From assembly GCF_932526225.1 (NCBI RefSeq), contig NC_064042.1, positions 7,991,540-8,055,539 of the forward strand: a stretch of DNA of 64,000 nt, in the 5' to 3' direction. This DNA comes from Nematostella vectensis. Its lineage: Eukaryota; Cnidaria; Anthozoa; Actiniaria; Edwardsiidae. Both the position numbers and the translations under genes were made by a program. This document shows, in pieces, positions 46,527-58,824 of the stretch; the first letter of the stretch is position 1; each line of letters opens with the position of its first letter. The notes beneath the pieces were generated by a model that was not told the origin of the DNA, made no database searches, and saw only the letters and a program-made list of their open reading frames with translations.

Positions 46527-49500
46527 CAAGGAAAGACCGCTGATCAGAAAAGGCACAGCTTTCCCAGGGCATACATACTTACTTATGTCGAGTGGGGCCG
46601 AGTCTTCTTAGACATCTCCGATAAATAAGCTGATAATGCTTTATCTGTCATGAAAAAGATTTTTAGTTTTAGTCTTTTTGTGTAACCTAGTTGAACTCGG
46701 TCGTGTTCCCTGGCTGATGTTTCAACTGTCAAAACAGTTACGTGCCCTCACCTAAACGCTTAAAGTTTGAGAAATTGATTTACTATAATTTTCAAGAGAG
46801 AAAGAGCGATATAATTATCAAGTTAATAATTCAGAGAAATAGCGATTTAATTATAAATTATACTAACCATTGAACTCCCCTAAAAAAATTGACACGGGGG
46901 CAAAAATATAGATAGCTAAAGCAATTCATATTTTTTTGTTTATTTTCGTTTTCAATGCCTCAATCAAATATGCATGAGTTATTTGACTGTGCCAAGTACA
47001 ATGCCTAAGAAAAGAATGGGATCCCTGTGTCGCTCACATGAAGACGGCTGGTGAAAATGCTGAGATATTTCACACAGGAAGCCCAAACTTTTTTTTGAGT
47101 TGTCACAGGCACGCTACCTTGGGCATCAGTCTCTATAAATTCGCTGGTTTGATTCGCGAAAAAAAAACAAAACAAAGCGAAGTTAGAGGCCATGGTACAA
47201 AGGGTACTGTCACGATTTTGTCAGCTGTTGTACATAATACTATCATAAATAGTTATGTAGGTGGGTTCTAAGACCCGCCTAGATGTGTACCGTGCGGCCA
47301 TGTCTACTTAATGTTCATTTGTTTAGCGCGCGACCTGATTTTCCCTGACTCATTCCTAAGCGAGGCCCCTTTTGAACGGTGTCGGTCGAATTATCGACCT
47401 CTCGAAAATTCGTACGATTACTCTTTTCGTTAACGTTGGACCCTTTCTAGCTTGAGGAAAAAATAGATGGCTGTGCGAGACCCGCGCGAGAGGTGTGAAA
47501 AATTTGCACGGTGGGTTTCGAAATCCCTGGTTTCGTGTAAACACCATTTTCGGTACGAGTTTTTAAGTGGTCGAACATTTGATCGGCATCACTTAAATGG
47601 GGCCTAAGACTCTATACATTAGGTGACCTATATTTATCGTATAGCAACAGAATTCGATATTTTTTTTTTGTAAACCGCGTTAGGTTTTCTGCATATTTAA
47701 AGGCCAGTTTCTTCATAACACTGAACAACCTTTCACGACATGATATTTATGCATTTGGTGTTGCAATACTTAACAGTTTATTTTTAATAGACTTTAGTGC
47801 GACGTAGTGCAAAGGTGGTGCAGCAATGGGCGGTTTTCCATATTTTTAATGTGAGCCGTCTTGAATTTTTTTCTTGTTTAACTTGAATCTGAACATCCTA
47901 GTTGAAAGGACGGCTGTAAACAAACGCCGACCTACCAAAGCCTCGCTTTCGCGCTCAAATTTCACAGGACCCCCACTTTCTAAAAAAGAAAACAGCCGAA
48001 ACACGACACAACACCAGCTAAAGCATACGCTCGCATTTTCTTGAATCTACAACACTGAAGAAAGCTAAAGCTTGTCATGCCGATAGAAATGATCTTAGTT
48101 CTGTGGGACCACGTAAGGCCATATACTGTACTAAAGTACTTCTTAATTAGCTTAAGCCTAGTTTAGACCCAGTTCGTTTCATGTGCCATCCCAAATGTAA
48201 ATGGTGCAAATGAAGATGAAACAATCCACTTTGTTCATTTGCAAGTATTTGCATTCGTAAATGTACATGCTAAGAACTGGCCTGTATTTGATTGGCTCTA
48301 TAAAAAAATCTAATCTGAATTGTTTTTGTTTGTTAGCTTATATAGGTGTTAATTAACGGTGTTAATTAATTAACTAGGTTAATTTAGGTTTTTTTTTTTC
48401 ATTTCATACTGGGGCGTACATCACATGAATACCAGAACAACACAGTCGTTTCCTTGGGTCGAAAAATCTAAAATCCTTTTGAACTAGCGATTTATATATA
48501 TCATTTATCATTGGCATAAAAAATTGACATTGATAAGTCTGTGAATTATTAACTATACGTTGTAAAATCGCCACTAAAATAGAATATTATCAGACGCGTA
48601 CTCAGGATTTGCTAAGGTGGGGAGGGGGATGCACAGTCATAGGAATCATATGGAAAATCATAGTATTTGAAGATTCCTTGACTCACTTTTTGGCCTACAA
48701 GGGGGAATGCGCACCTCCCTGTGTACGCGCCTTGATAATTTTAGCAACAACTAGAGCAAATTTCATCTATGTAAAACCACAATTTTAACTAAAATGTGAG
48801 ATTAAATGTTAATATGACCCATATGCCAATCAAATATTACTTTTTAATATCACCTCGACGTTTTCCTTTGTCTTCTGTGCAGTCGTTCTGTCTTTTGTCA
48901 CATATGTGCTTAGGCTTAGTAACTCCGTTTTCAATTATTATTTGTCAGCAACACTGATAAGTTACTATAATCAATTCAAAGTCAACGCAATACGAAAACA
49001 GAAAAGGGAATGTGCAATATCCCTTTGGGATTAAAGTTAAACTAGATTAAATTATAAAACTATTCTGTGACATGGTTGTGGTACAAGAGTCCACATGCCA
49101 GGAAATTAATGTCAAATGCGCGAACAAAGAAATCTTTGAAAAGCTAAGCGAGCAAGAAAAGTGATCCAATCGACTAGGGTACCGATGTGATTCTACAGGG
49201 TTACTAGTCTACATGAGGGCATACTGAGCCAGGGCCAGATGGTTGAGCTTTATTAGTATTTTTCTGTAAGACACCCCACACGTTTTTTTTTTCCGATTCT
49301 GCCATCTCTTAGGGTTGAAAATTTCTTCGACCATACACAATTTTCAATCTTTTATTGGTAAGAATTTCTGTTGACCACGGCCTTAGGGTTAAAATCGATT
49401 TTGCCGACGATCACCACCGTTCTGTTTTTATTCCCCCCCCCCCCCCCCCCCCCCGGAAAAAAAAACATCTCTCACATTCAAACTAGTAACCATCTTGTGC

Positions 49501-50590
49501 TCTCCATTGTATCGTATCTATATTCCGCATAGCATTCTTGCCAAGAAGACAGTTGACCACACTTGTGAGGCGTAGCTTGGCAGTACGAGGGACGTGCGTC
49601 GTACGCCAACTCCTTAAAGAATAGGGCAAATTCTACCCAATAGCTCTAGGAGCTTGTTCTGGCTTTTGCTGTGATGGCTGCAATATGTACATCCCATGAC
49701 ATGCTGTCTGTTGTGACCCTAAAGTCTCTTTCACTCGATAGATTTCAACATTTTCATAGAGCAAGTAAAGTGATCAGGGCTTCTGGTTGATGTGATTGTT
49801 TAAAAATACAATGACCATAGCGAATTTCCCCACTGCTCTGAAAATTTTTCCATGGTCCCGATGTATACTGTATATAAATCTACACAAATTTGGAAATTTT
49901 TAGGAGCAGCTTTATCATCGATACCATCTACTTTTGCGCCCGTTACTATAGAAAGGCATCTGTTGCTTCAAGGGGGATTCCTCTCACATCAAGCTGCAAA
50001 ACAATAAATGTATTTATTTGCGGACGGTATTCACAAGATTGTTGTTTATTCTTTTGTTGTCATTACATAATCATCATTATCAACCATCATTATTAGTTCG
50101 CTTCGTAGCGTTGCGTCTTTCACGCCTTCAAGCAAACTAACAAGTTCTACTTTGTACGAGGGTTAATTTCAACCAATTAGTTGATTAGTTAGAATGTTTT
50201 GATCTTTAATCAATTTGTATTTTTTTTTCATATTGCATTGTAATTGTAGTTCTTTGTGTTCTTTAACCACCTGTTAATAAACGATTTGCTGGCTTGCTCT
50301 CCTCCTAACTCGTTGTCATCTCGTTTTCTTATTCGGTTGAGCGAAGCGAATTATAATAGAAAAGCTTCCGCTATAAAAGGGGTCAGTACGCAGCTCTTAC
50401 AAGCTGCAATTTAATTGGGCAAATAAACAATATCCGCACCTCGACACAAAGAACGAGAAGAATAGAGACAAAAGAACTCCTTTGTAGAACAAAGATAATA
50501 GGAGACAAAGCAGCTGCGTACTTACTGTATAAAACTGCACAGTTCACGTGTTTTCTGTGTGCGCTGCCTATATCGCCAACCAGCGGCTTT
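46527..50590. other. Intergenic, no gene recognised
   Basis: Follows the arrestin stop codon. It holds a possible short inverted-repeat element at about 48594-48731 (GACGCGTACTCAGG versus CTGTGTACGCGCC), a run of about 20 C at 49434-49454 and AT-rich spacer. Short open frames here have no splice or family support. Confidence 0.5.
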
Positions 50591-53500
50591 CCCGTCACTC
50601 CCATGTACTCCCCTGTAATCCCATTTGCTCCCCTCTCCTCCCATGTACTCCATGTGCTCCCCTGTGGTCCCCTGTGGTCCCCTGTACTCCCCTGTGCTCC
50701 CCTGTACTCCCTGTGCTCCCATGTATTCCCCTGTACTCCCATGTACTCCCCTGTACTCCCATGTACTCCCCTGTACTCCCATGTACTCCCCTGTACTCCC
50801 ATGTACTCCCCTGTGATCCCATGTACTCCCCTGTACTCCCATGTATTCAACTGTACTCCCTTGTACTCCCATGTATCCCCCTGTACTCCCATTAATTCCC
50901 ATGTACTCCATGTGCTCCCCTGTACTCCCATGTATTCCCCTGTACTCCCCTGTACTCCCGTGTACTCCCCTGTGCTCCCGTGTACTCCTGTGTACTCCCC
51001 TGTATTCCCCTGTACTCCCCTGTACTCCGTGTGCTCCCCTGTACTCCCATGTACTCCCCTGTGCTCCCTTGTCCTCCCCTGTACTCCCTGTGCTCCCCTG
51101 TACTCCCCTGTACTCCCTTGTCCTCCCGTGTATTCCCCTGTGCTCCCCTGTACTCCCATGTACTCCCATGTACCCCCATGTATTCCCCTGTGCTCTTATG
51201 TACTCCCCTGTGCTCCCCTGTACTCCCCTGTACTCCCTTGTCCTCCCGTGTATTCCCCTGTGCTCCCGTGTACTCCCCTGTGCTCCCATGTACTCCCCTG
51301 TACTCCCTTATCCTCCCCTGTACTCCCTGTGCTCCCCTGTACTCCCATGTACTCCCCTGTGCTCCCGTGTACTCCCCTGTGCTCCCATGTACTCCCCTGT
51401 ACTCCCTTGTCCTCCCGTGTATTCCCCTGTGCTCCTATGTACTCCCCTGTGCTCCCATGTGCTCCCCTGTTCACATGTATTCCCCTGTACTCCCATGTAC
51501 TCCCCTGTACTCCCCTGTGCTCCCCTGTACTCCCGTGTATTCCCCTGTACTCCCCTGTGCTCCCATGTACTCCCGTGTATTCCCCTGTGCTCCCCTGTAC
51601 TCCCCTGTGCTCCCCTGTACTCCCCTGTGCTCCCCTGTTATCCCCTGTACTCCCATGTACTCCCCTGTGCTCCCATGTAATCCCCTGTACTCCCCTGTGC
51701 TCCCATGTACTCCAGTGTATTCCCCTGTACTCCGGTGTATTCCAATGTACTCCCCTGTACTCCCATGTACTCCCCTGTACTCCCCTGTGCTCCCCTGTAC
51801 TCCCCTGTGCTCCCATGTACTCCCCTGTACTCCTGTGCTCCCATGTATTCCCGTGTATTCCCCTGTGCTCCCATGTGCTCCCCTGTACTCCCCTGTACTC
51901 CCCTGTGCTCCCATGTACTCCCCTGTACTCCTGTGCTCCCATGTATTCCTGTGTATTCCCCTGTGCTCCCATGTGCTCCCCTGTACTCCCCTGTACTCCC
52001 CTGTACTCCCCTGTACTCCCCTGTACTCCCCTGTACTCCCATGTATTCCCCTGTACTCCCCGTGTACTCCCTGTACTCCCCTGTATTCCCCTGTACTCCC
52101 GTGTACTCCCCTGTGCTCCCATGTACTCCCCTGTACTCCCTTGTCCTCCCGTGTATTCCCCTGTGCTCCCCTGTACTCCCATGTACTCCCATTTGCTCCC
52201 CTCTCCTCCCATGTACTCCTCTGTGCTCCTATGTACTCCCCTGTGCTCCCATGTGCTCCCCTGTTCTCCCCTGTTCTCCCCTGTGCTCCCCTGTGCTCCC
52301 CTGTTATCCCCTGTACTCCCATGTACTCCCCTGTTATCCCCTGTACTCCCATGTACTCCCCTGTGCTCCCATGTAATCCCCTGTACTCCCCTGTGCTCCC
52401 CTGTTCTCCCCTGTGCTCCCCTGTACTCCCCTGTGCTCCCCTGTTATCCCCTGTACTCCCATGTACTCCCCTGTTATCCCCTGTACTCCCATGTACTCCC
52501 CTGTGCTCCCATGTAATCCCCTGTACTCCCCTGTGCTCCCATGTACTCCCGTGTATTCCCCTGTACTCCCGTATATTCCCCTGTGCTCCCATGTACTCCC
52601 GTGTATTCCCCTGTGCTCCTAAGTACTCCCCTGTGCTCCCATGTACTCCCATGTACTCCCTGTGCTCCCATGTATTCCCGTGTATTCCCCTGTATTCCCA
52701 TGTACTCCCCTGTGCTCCCCTGTGCTCCCCTGTACTCCCCTGTGCTCCCCTGTGATCCCACGTACTCCCATGTACTCCCCTGTACTCCCTGTGCTCCCAT
52801 GTACTCCCCTGTACTCCCATATACTCCCCTGTGCTCCCGTGTACTCCCTCCCTTGTACTCCCTGTGCTCCTCTGTACTCCCCTGTGCTCTCCTGTACTCC
52901 CATGTACTCCCCTGTGCTCCCACGTACTCCCCTGTGCTCCCGTGTGCTCCCCTGTACTCCCCTGTACTCCCCTGTGCTCCCCTGTACTCCCCTGTACTCC
53001 CCTGTGCTCCCCTGTACTCCCCTGTACTCCCCTGTACTCCCATGTACTCCCCTGTACTCCCATGTACTCCCCTGTGCTCCCCTGTACTCCCCTGTACTCC
53101 CCTGTACTCCCATGTACTCCCCTGTGCTCCCATGTACTCCCCTGTGCTCCCATGTACTCCCCTGTGCTCCCCTGTACTCCCCTGTGCTCCCATGTACTCC
53201 CCTGTGCTCCCCTGTGCTCCCATGTACTCCCCTGTGCTCCCATGTACTCCCATGTACTCCCCTGTACTCCCCTGTACTCCCCTGTGCTCCCATGTAACCC
53301 CCTGTACTCCCCTGTGCTCCCATGTACTCCCCTGTGCTCCCCTGTACTCCCATGTATTCCCCTGTACTCCCATGTATTCCCCTGTGCTCCCATGTACTCC
53401 CCTGTGATCCCCTGTACTCCCATGTACTCCCATGTACTCCCCTGTACTCCCCTGTACTCCCATGTACTCCCTGTGCTCCCATGTACTCCCCTGTACTCCC

Positions 53501-53795
53501 TTGTGATCCCATGTACTCCCCTGTTCTCCCCTGTACTCCCCTGTACTCCCATGTACTCCCCTGTGCTCCCCTGTTCTCCCATGTACTCCCCTGTGCTCCC
53601 CTGTACTCCCATGTATTCCCCTGTGCTCCCATGTACTCCCCTGTGATCCCCTGTACTCCCATGTACTCCCCTGTACTCCCCTGTACTCCCCTGTGCTCCA
53701 AAGTAACCCCCTGTACTCCCCTGTGCTCCCATGTACTCCCCTGTGCTCCCCTGTACTCCCATGTATTCCCCTGTACTCCCATGTATTCTCCCCTA
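50591..53795. repeat. 10-bp minisatellite array, about 320 units
   Basis: The unit is CTCCC(C/A)TGT(A/G), occasionally with G or T at the sixth base or T for C at the second. No frame of the unit on either strand contains a stop, so reading frames up to 637 codons (plus) and 763 codons (minus) run through it. The products are only degenerate Pro/Cys/Ser/Tyr or Gly/Gln/Ser/Thr repeats. The minus strand has GGG or GGGG every 10 nt and should favour quadruplex structures. Confidence 0.97.
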
Positions 53796-54701
53796 GTGCT
53801 AAGCGACAAAAGGGAGGCTACTTCCTCCTAAAAGTAAGGAAGGAAAAGCAATCATTTCTCTTTCCGACTGAATTGGACTTGAGACTACCAGTCTAAGAAT
53901 ATTCAAGATAGCTTTTAACTTCAAGGGGAGCAGACGAAAATCATCCATCCAAGGTCGAAAAAAAGACAAAAGAGTGGATCTCTTTAGTTATAACTGATAA
54001 TAACTTATCACAGTGAAGGTAGATTGTTGATTATTATTCATAGGAGAAAACACATTGGGAAGTAAGTAAAAGCCTCGTAGTTACATTTAACCACTCTATG
54101 TAAGTAAGAAGTTAAGTAAAGATAAGTACATAAGAGTACTTAAAAAGGTCTCTCGTTTTCTCTTTCTGTGTCGAGCAAAGAAAACGAGCTACACAAAATG
54201 CTCTGCGCCGGAAATAGAAGTTAAAGTTGTCAGTTAAAAACGATGCTTTAAGTCTATTTGCTTGTTTAATCCCGATTTTTTGGAGTTGGGTGTTTTTATT
54301 TTTTTAAAAGTAACATGATTGCGCTGCTGCGAAGAGAGAAAGGGGCGTTGTCCATGGAAACCTTATGGGATGGAGCCATGGAAACCCACGCATAAGCCAG
54401 TCATAGCGCACTGAGAGAGCCTATGTTGATTGACATATGCCAATCATTAGCTTTGGCTTATGTGATTGGTCAACACAAGATAGTGCACGCGCTTTCTTCG
54501 AAAAAAAAAACAAACAAACGCGCGCGCGACTGCTACGATTTCTTCAAAACCTGAATATTTATACTATAGTCAATACACCAAAAACTGGAAATCGACTCTG
54601 CCATAATTTCGTCTTTAATAAGACTTCTCCAGGGCAGACTGAAGAAGGTGAATCGTTACAAGCTTATTTACATCAGAATAGTGGCGCGAGACGCAAAAAC
54701 A
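53796..54701. other. Intergenic, nothing recognised
   Basis: AT-rich, with TAAGTA-type short repeats at 54060-54140. A 99-codon plus-strand frame (54437-54736) lacks any family resemblance or splice support and overlaps the retroelement end. Confidence 0.45.
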
Positions 54702-55331
54702 TTACAACTGACAAAAACGCGCATATTCTAGAATAGCGCGCGCTATGGATAAAAAGAATTTACACATCTCTACGTGGGTTCCTACTACAAAAAAGTCATC
54801 ACTATTAAGACCCCGCGGGTAGATAGATTTAAGCCGATAAGCCCACTGGCCTTCCCTTTCCCTAAGCTGAGCCTCAGAGTTACACTTATCTATAAGTTGT
54901 ACCATAACATTATTAAGACCTAAATGATTGGCGCAATGAAAATGTTGATAGATAAGGTCATCCTTAACTCTTTCACTAACCGGTAAACTAGGGTGCTTAT
55001 TTAACCTACTTTTATGATTATTAAAACGCTTCCTAAAACTATTGATAGTAGACCCTACGTATTGCTTGCTACACATAGAGCAAGTAATTAGATAAACAAC
55101 AAAATCTGAGCTACAGTCCAAGTCAAAATTAATGACATATTTCTTATTAGTAACTGTACTGCGAAACTCCCGCCCTGTCTTAAGAAAGTTACACACCCTA
55201 CACCTTTTACCGCCACACTTACCACAACCTCTAACCTGAGTACTATCCTCTTTAAGAGAGGAGTGCACCAACATATCCTTTAAACTCCTAGGTTTCCTAT
55301 AAGCCACCATAGGTACCCTACCAATAGTCAC
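54702..55331 (-). pseudogene. GIY-YIG endonuclease part of a Penelope-like retroelement, 5'-truncated
   Basis: A 209-codon frame. An N-terminal segment (VPMVAYRKPRSLKDMLVHS) links to a Cys-rich knuckle (CGKCGGKRCRVC), then the endonuclease: VVYLITCSMCSKQYVGST carries the Y-x-I and Y-V-G halves, FRKRFNNHKS the conserved Arg, and EREGQWAYRL a later acidic residue. In intact elements this domain follows a reverse transcriptase, which is absent here. Upstream sequence (to about 55400) seems to continue the element out of frame. Confidence 0.75.
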
Positions 55332-55456
55332 TTTTCATCCAGCTTTACCTAATTTACCTGGTATTCTTCGTAATTTACAGCCAGTTCTAGAATCTTCTAG
55401 TAGATGTAGGGGTTATTTTGCCATACCAAGACGAGGCATTTGCGGACAAATGATAT

Positions 55457-55549
55457 ATGGCTGTCGAATTATCGAAAAATACAGAAAGCGAAAAGGGAAC
55501 TGGAGGAGAAGCTTGTAAGCAGTCTAAATGGTTTGACAACAGTAGAATC
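55457..55549 (+). CDS. Candidate first exon of the downstream microexon gene
   Basis: ATG followed by 31 open codons, then a strong donor (GTGAGTGTG) at 55550. It could join AGGAAAAGCACTTTATTTCC at about 57010-57047 (ends CAAG before GTAAAG), whose phase would fit the exon at 58825. The acceptor for that middle piece is weak. Speculative; the piece may belong to no gene. Confidence 0.25.
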
Positions 55550-55909
55550 GTGAGTGTGATATCTGTAGATACGAACAATTATATCCGTTAACTTACATCA
55601 TAAAGTTTGTTGTTGTCTTATTTCATGGTTACATCACGCGAGTACAACTGCTCGCTATATTTTGTTGTTTTTGAGAATTTTTTTACAAACTCATTCGCTT
55701 CGGTCTTCGATTCTACGCTGTTTGAACACAGCAAGTTTTACATTTAGATACCGTCTCTAAAACAGTGGACATACGACCCTAAAATTAAATTAAACGATTC
55801 ATATGTTTGCCGGTTTTCGAGACTCGTCTTTAATGACTTGACATGAGTATTTTGTAATGTAAGATGTTCACATGAGCACCTTACAAAAAATGAATTTATA
55901 AGCAAATCT

Positions 55910-56845
55910 TATATCGCGAAAAAATGCTTTTCATCTAGGTTTTGAGGATCGTATATCATTAAAATTATCAGTGATTAATGCGAATACATAAAGGACCCCA
56001 TTTTGAGCAAGAGATAAAGCATTTTGTCAAGGTGAAATTAAACTTTTTTGTGGCTAGCAAGCAAATGATGCTACGAGAATGCCAAAAAAAATTACTCAAA
56101 CCATCCCGATTGAGAATCCGGTACCATTGGAAAGGCAGATGGCTACTATTTCACATACATACTGTATATAACACATGCTTTTTTAATTCTTTTTTTCATG
56201 GAGTGTAAAGTTTAGCAATGTTTAAATTTCAAAAGGAAGAGAGCGCACGGCTAAAAAAATACGATGTCCTACGAGACGAAAATGTGATCACTGTTTGTGC
56301 GAAAAAATATGGGTCCTTTAGCATTTCATCTAGGTTTTGAGGATCGTGTATCATTAAAAATATATGTGGTCTATACAAATACCTAAAGGACCCAACTTTG
56401 ATCAAGATAACAAGCATTTAGTGCGAGGTGGAATTGCTGTTACCCACACCAAATAGGTGCCGTGTTTTTGTCACGCAATACGATGAGAGATGAAATGGTT
56501 AGAAAAAATAAAACTGTTCAAAGGGCCTTTTTTATTTGCGATTAGTCTAAAATAATGCATATTGAATGCTTTATTTTTGGTCAGAACACTGAGAGGACAA
56601 ATACGACAAGAAGGATTTAGCGATTATTACATCTCTACATCTCTAGTGAGCAAAAATATGTTTACCTACACAGCGAAAATTTCAACGCAAATTTATCACT
56701 GTTTGTGCAAAAAAATGTGGGTCCTTTAGCATTTCATCCAGGTTTTGGGGGTTATACATTATCTAAATTATATGTAAGTTATATCGATATCTAAAGGACC
56801 CATCTTCTAGCGAGATAATCAGCATTTCGTACAACTAGTTAAGTA
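55910..56845. repeat. Three diverged tandem copies, period about 390 bp
   Basis: The block TTTCATCTAGGTTTTGAGGA occurs at about 55930 and 56323, with a diverged copy (CATCCAGGTTTTGGGG) at about 56736. Each is followed about 60 nt later by CTAAAGGACCC or a variant; two copies have GGGTCCTTTAGC just before, giving an inverted pair of about 11 bp. Nothing coding seen. Confidence 0.7.
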
Positions 56846-57539
56846 AACTTGATAGCGGTAGCGGCAATGGCACCGCAAATAATACAAAGTAAATGGCTTC
56901 AAAATTGCAAAATCATTTGAATTATCAAAAATGCAAACAGGATATACATTTTATATTTGTATAAGGTTATATTTACATTTTATTTACATATATTTACAGC
57001 TATCAAGAGGAAAAGCACTTTATTTCCACGTCTAGTAAAGTTGCAAGGTAAAGACGCCGCATGTAGCAAAAATTGCTTTTTTCTCACGCAAATTCACACG
57101 AGCTCTCGCAATTCTCCTTATTTGGTTATCATTTCGCGCCAACTCGAGCTTTATCCGTGAGGGGACTGGGCAAGTAGGTGTTTTTACAGACTGGTATATT
57201 CAAAGGGCTGTAAACAATCGGGGATTATGGGAAATCGGGGATTTTTGGTAATAAAGATTTTTCTATCATAGGAGATATTAGATATCGATGGATGAACTGT
57301 TTTGGAGGATATTACTTTTATTCCTTCAGATGCACTTTAATTTTTCTGGATGATATTCTAATCTATTTGGGAGAGAATTTTCTGAGCTAAGCTGTTGAGT
57401 CTCCCCAACGAGCACATACTTTCTTGGTGTCCCCCAACAGCCAATACAAGAATAGAAGGAAGGCAGCACACTCCGGCTGGCTTGCAACAGTGAAAGCTAA
57501 ACTCATTCGCATCTAGCTCGCTCGGAATTCAACATTTCA

Positions 57540-57697
57540 GGGGCGTAGGGCACTGGGGGCATGTGTCCCCCCCCCCAATATTTCCAAAAATTATAAGGAA
57601 ATGACCAGTAGGGGCGTGGCTGTGCCCCCAATGTTTTCTTAATATGTTTCTGTATTGTGCCCCCCCCCCTCAATCTTACGTGGCCTGCTACGGCTCT
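57540..57697 (+). mobile_element. GGGCCGTAGC-family MITE, best-preserved copy
   Basis: Runs from GGGGCGTAGGGCACTGG through CCCCCCCCCCAATATTTCC, TATAAGGAAATGACCAG, TTTTCTTAATATGTTTCTG and a C-run to GGCCTGCTACGGCTC, about 158 bp. The two ends are imperfect complements. Related copies are at 1873, 16768, 37552, 58401 and 61022. Confidence 0.75.
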
Positions 57698-58393
57698 TTA
57701 TTTTGACAACATTTTAGTGTGATCTTTCTAGATGCAATGAATACCGATCTGCCTTTAATATTTAAATTATATCCGCTCTTAAAACACACATTCATTAATT
57801 ACCCAACATACGTATGATTATGCTTGGCAGTCAACCAGGACACGGCTGTTGGAGGTCATGACAAAATACTCCCGTGTTTAAAAAAAAAAACTTGTATTAT
57901 CTATATCTGTGTTGCTACACAGCCAGAATTGGCATGTTTGCAAATATTCTTCTTTTCTTGAAATCCTCTTGTAATACTTCTAATACTTGTGATGCTTTTC
58001 TGTAGTTGTAAAATGTATCCAAGCTGGAGCAACGTGTATACTCCTCCTAACATGGTAAAAGAATGCACCTTAGAATAACGATACTAGCCATAGGGATTTG
58101 AACAAAGTGGGCCTCACGTAGTAACCCAAGCTTTCTACCGTAGGAATGGCCAGGTCGTGTGGTTGTGGGAGGGGGGGCTGTTCCTATTTTGAATAGCTAA
58201 TAGTGGACTAGTTTTCTTTTCCAAACTCCTCTAGCTGAAGTTCTACTCAGTTTTAGCGGATCTCGTGTTCGAGTGGATACCAGTCCTCCTGGTGTACCCC
58301 GGGCCCCTCACCCCTACCAATTATTAGTTCTGGTGGAGTAGTCAGATATCCTCCCCCTTATGACCTGGGAATGTAAACGAAATGTGAACATTC

Positions 58394-58567
58394 ATATAGC
58401 AGGGGCGTAGCCATGGAGAGGGGCCCAAAGGGGCAGTGCCCCCCTTCCAGAAGCCAAAGATAAAGTACATGTATGAGACAACACTTAAAATACAGGAGAA
58501 AGTGTCTAATATCGGACTTTTTGGGCCCAACCCTGTTAAAAATCCTGGCTGCGCCCGTGTATATAGC
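58394..58567 (+). mobile_element. GGGCGTAGC-type MITE with 7-bp target duplication
   Basis: ATATAGC at 58394-58400 and 58561-58567 flanks a 160-bp element that starts AGGGGCGTAGCCATGG and ends CCTGGCTGCGCCCGTGT. The ends are inverted. It shares the terminal motif but not all internal blocks with the 57540 copy. Confidence 0.7.
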
Positions 58568-58824
58568 TCTAGAAGTTTCCCCCTACAGCTCTCCTATGTA
58601 TTAGAATCTCAACAATTGTCCTTTTTGTTTTGAAATATAGTCCTGAGTTGATGCCCGGTAATAACGGCTTGATGCCCTCAGTGATAAAGAAAACACATTT
58701 TTAAATCACGTTTGTAAATGTTGTTATATTTACGCCCCATTCAAAAAACAACTTGATTTAGACAAAAAGTATGTTTAACTTGGATCTATTTTGTTCATTT
58801 GTTTTATTCACTTTGTCGTTGCAG

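Larger units (their letters stand above)
56846..58824. other. Intergenic or intronic DNA with two short elements
   Basis: Lies between the candidate first exon and the first secure exon of the microexon gene. It contains the dispersed copies at 57540-57697 and 58394-58567. Otherwise no firm exon is visible. Confidence 0.45.

Noticed and set aside
50603-52516. 637-codon plus-strand and 763-codon minus-strand open frames as giant repetitive proteins
   Set aside because: The 10-bp unit has no stop in any frame, so long frames appear in several frames of both strands at once. No initiation context, splice sites or non-repetitive domain.
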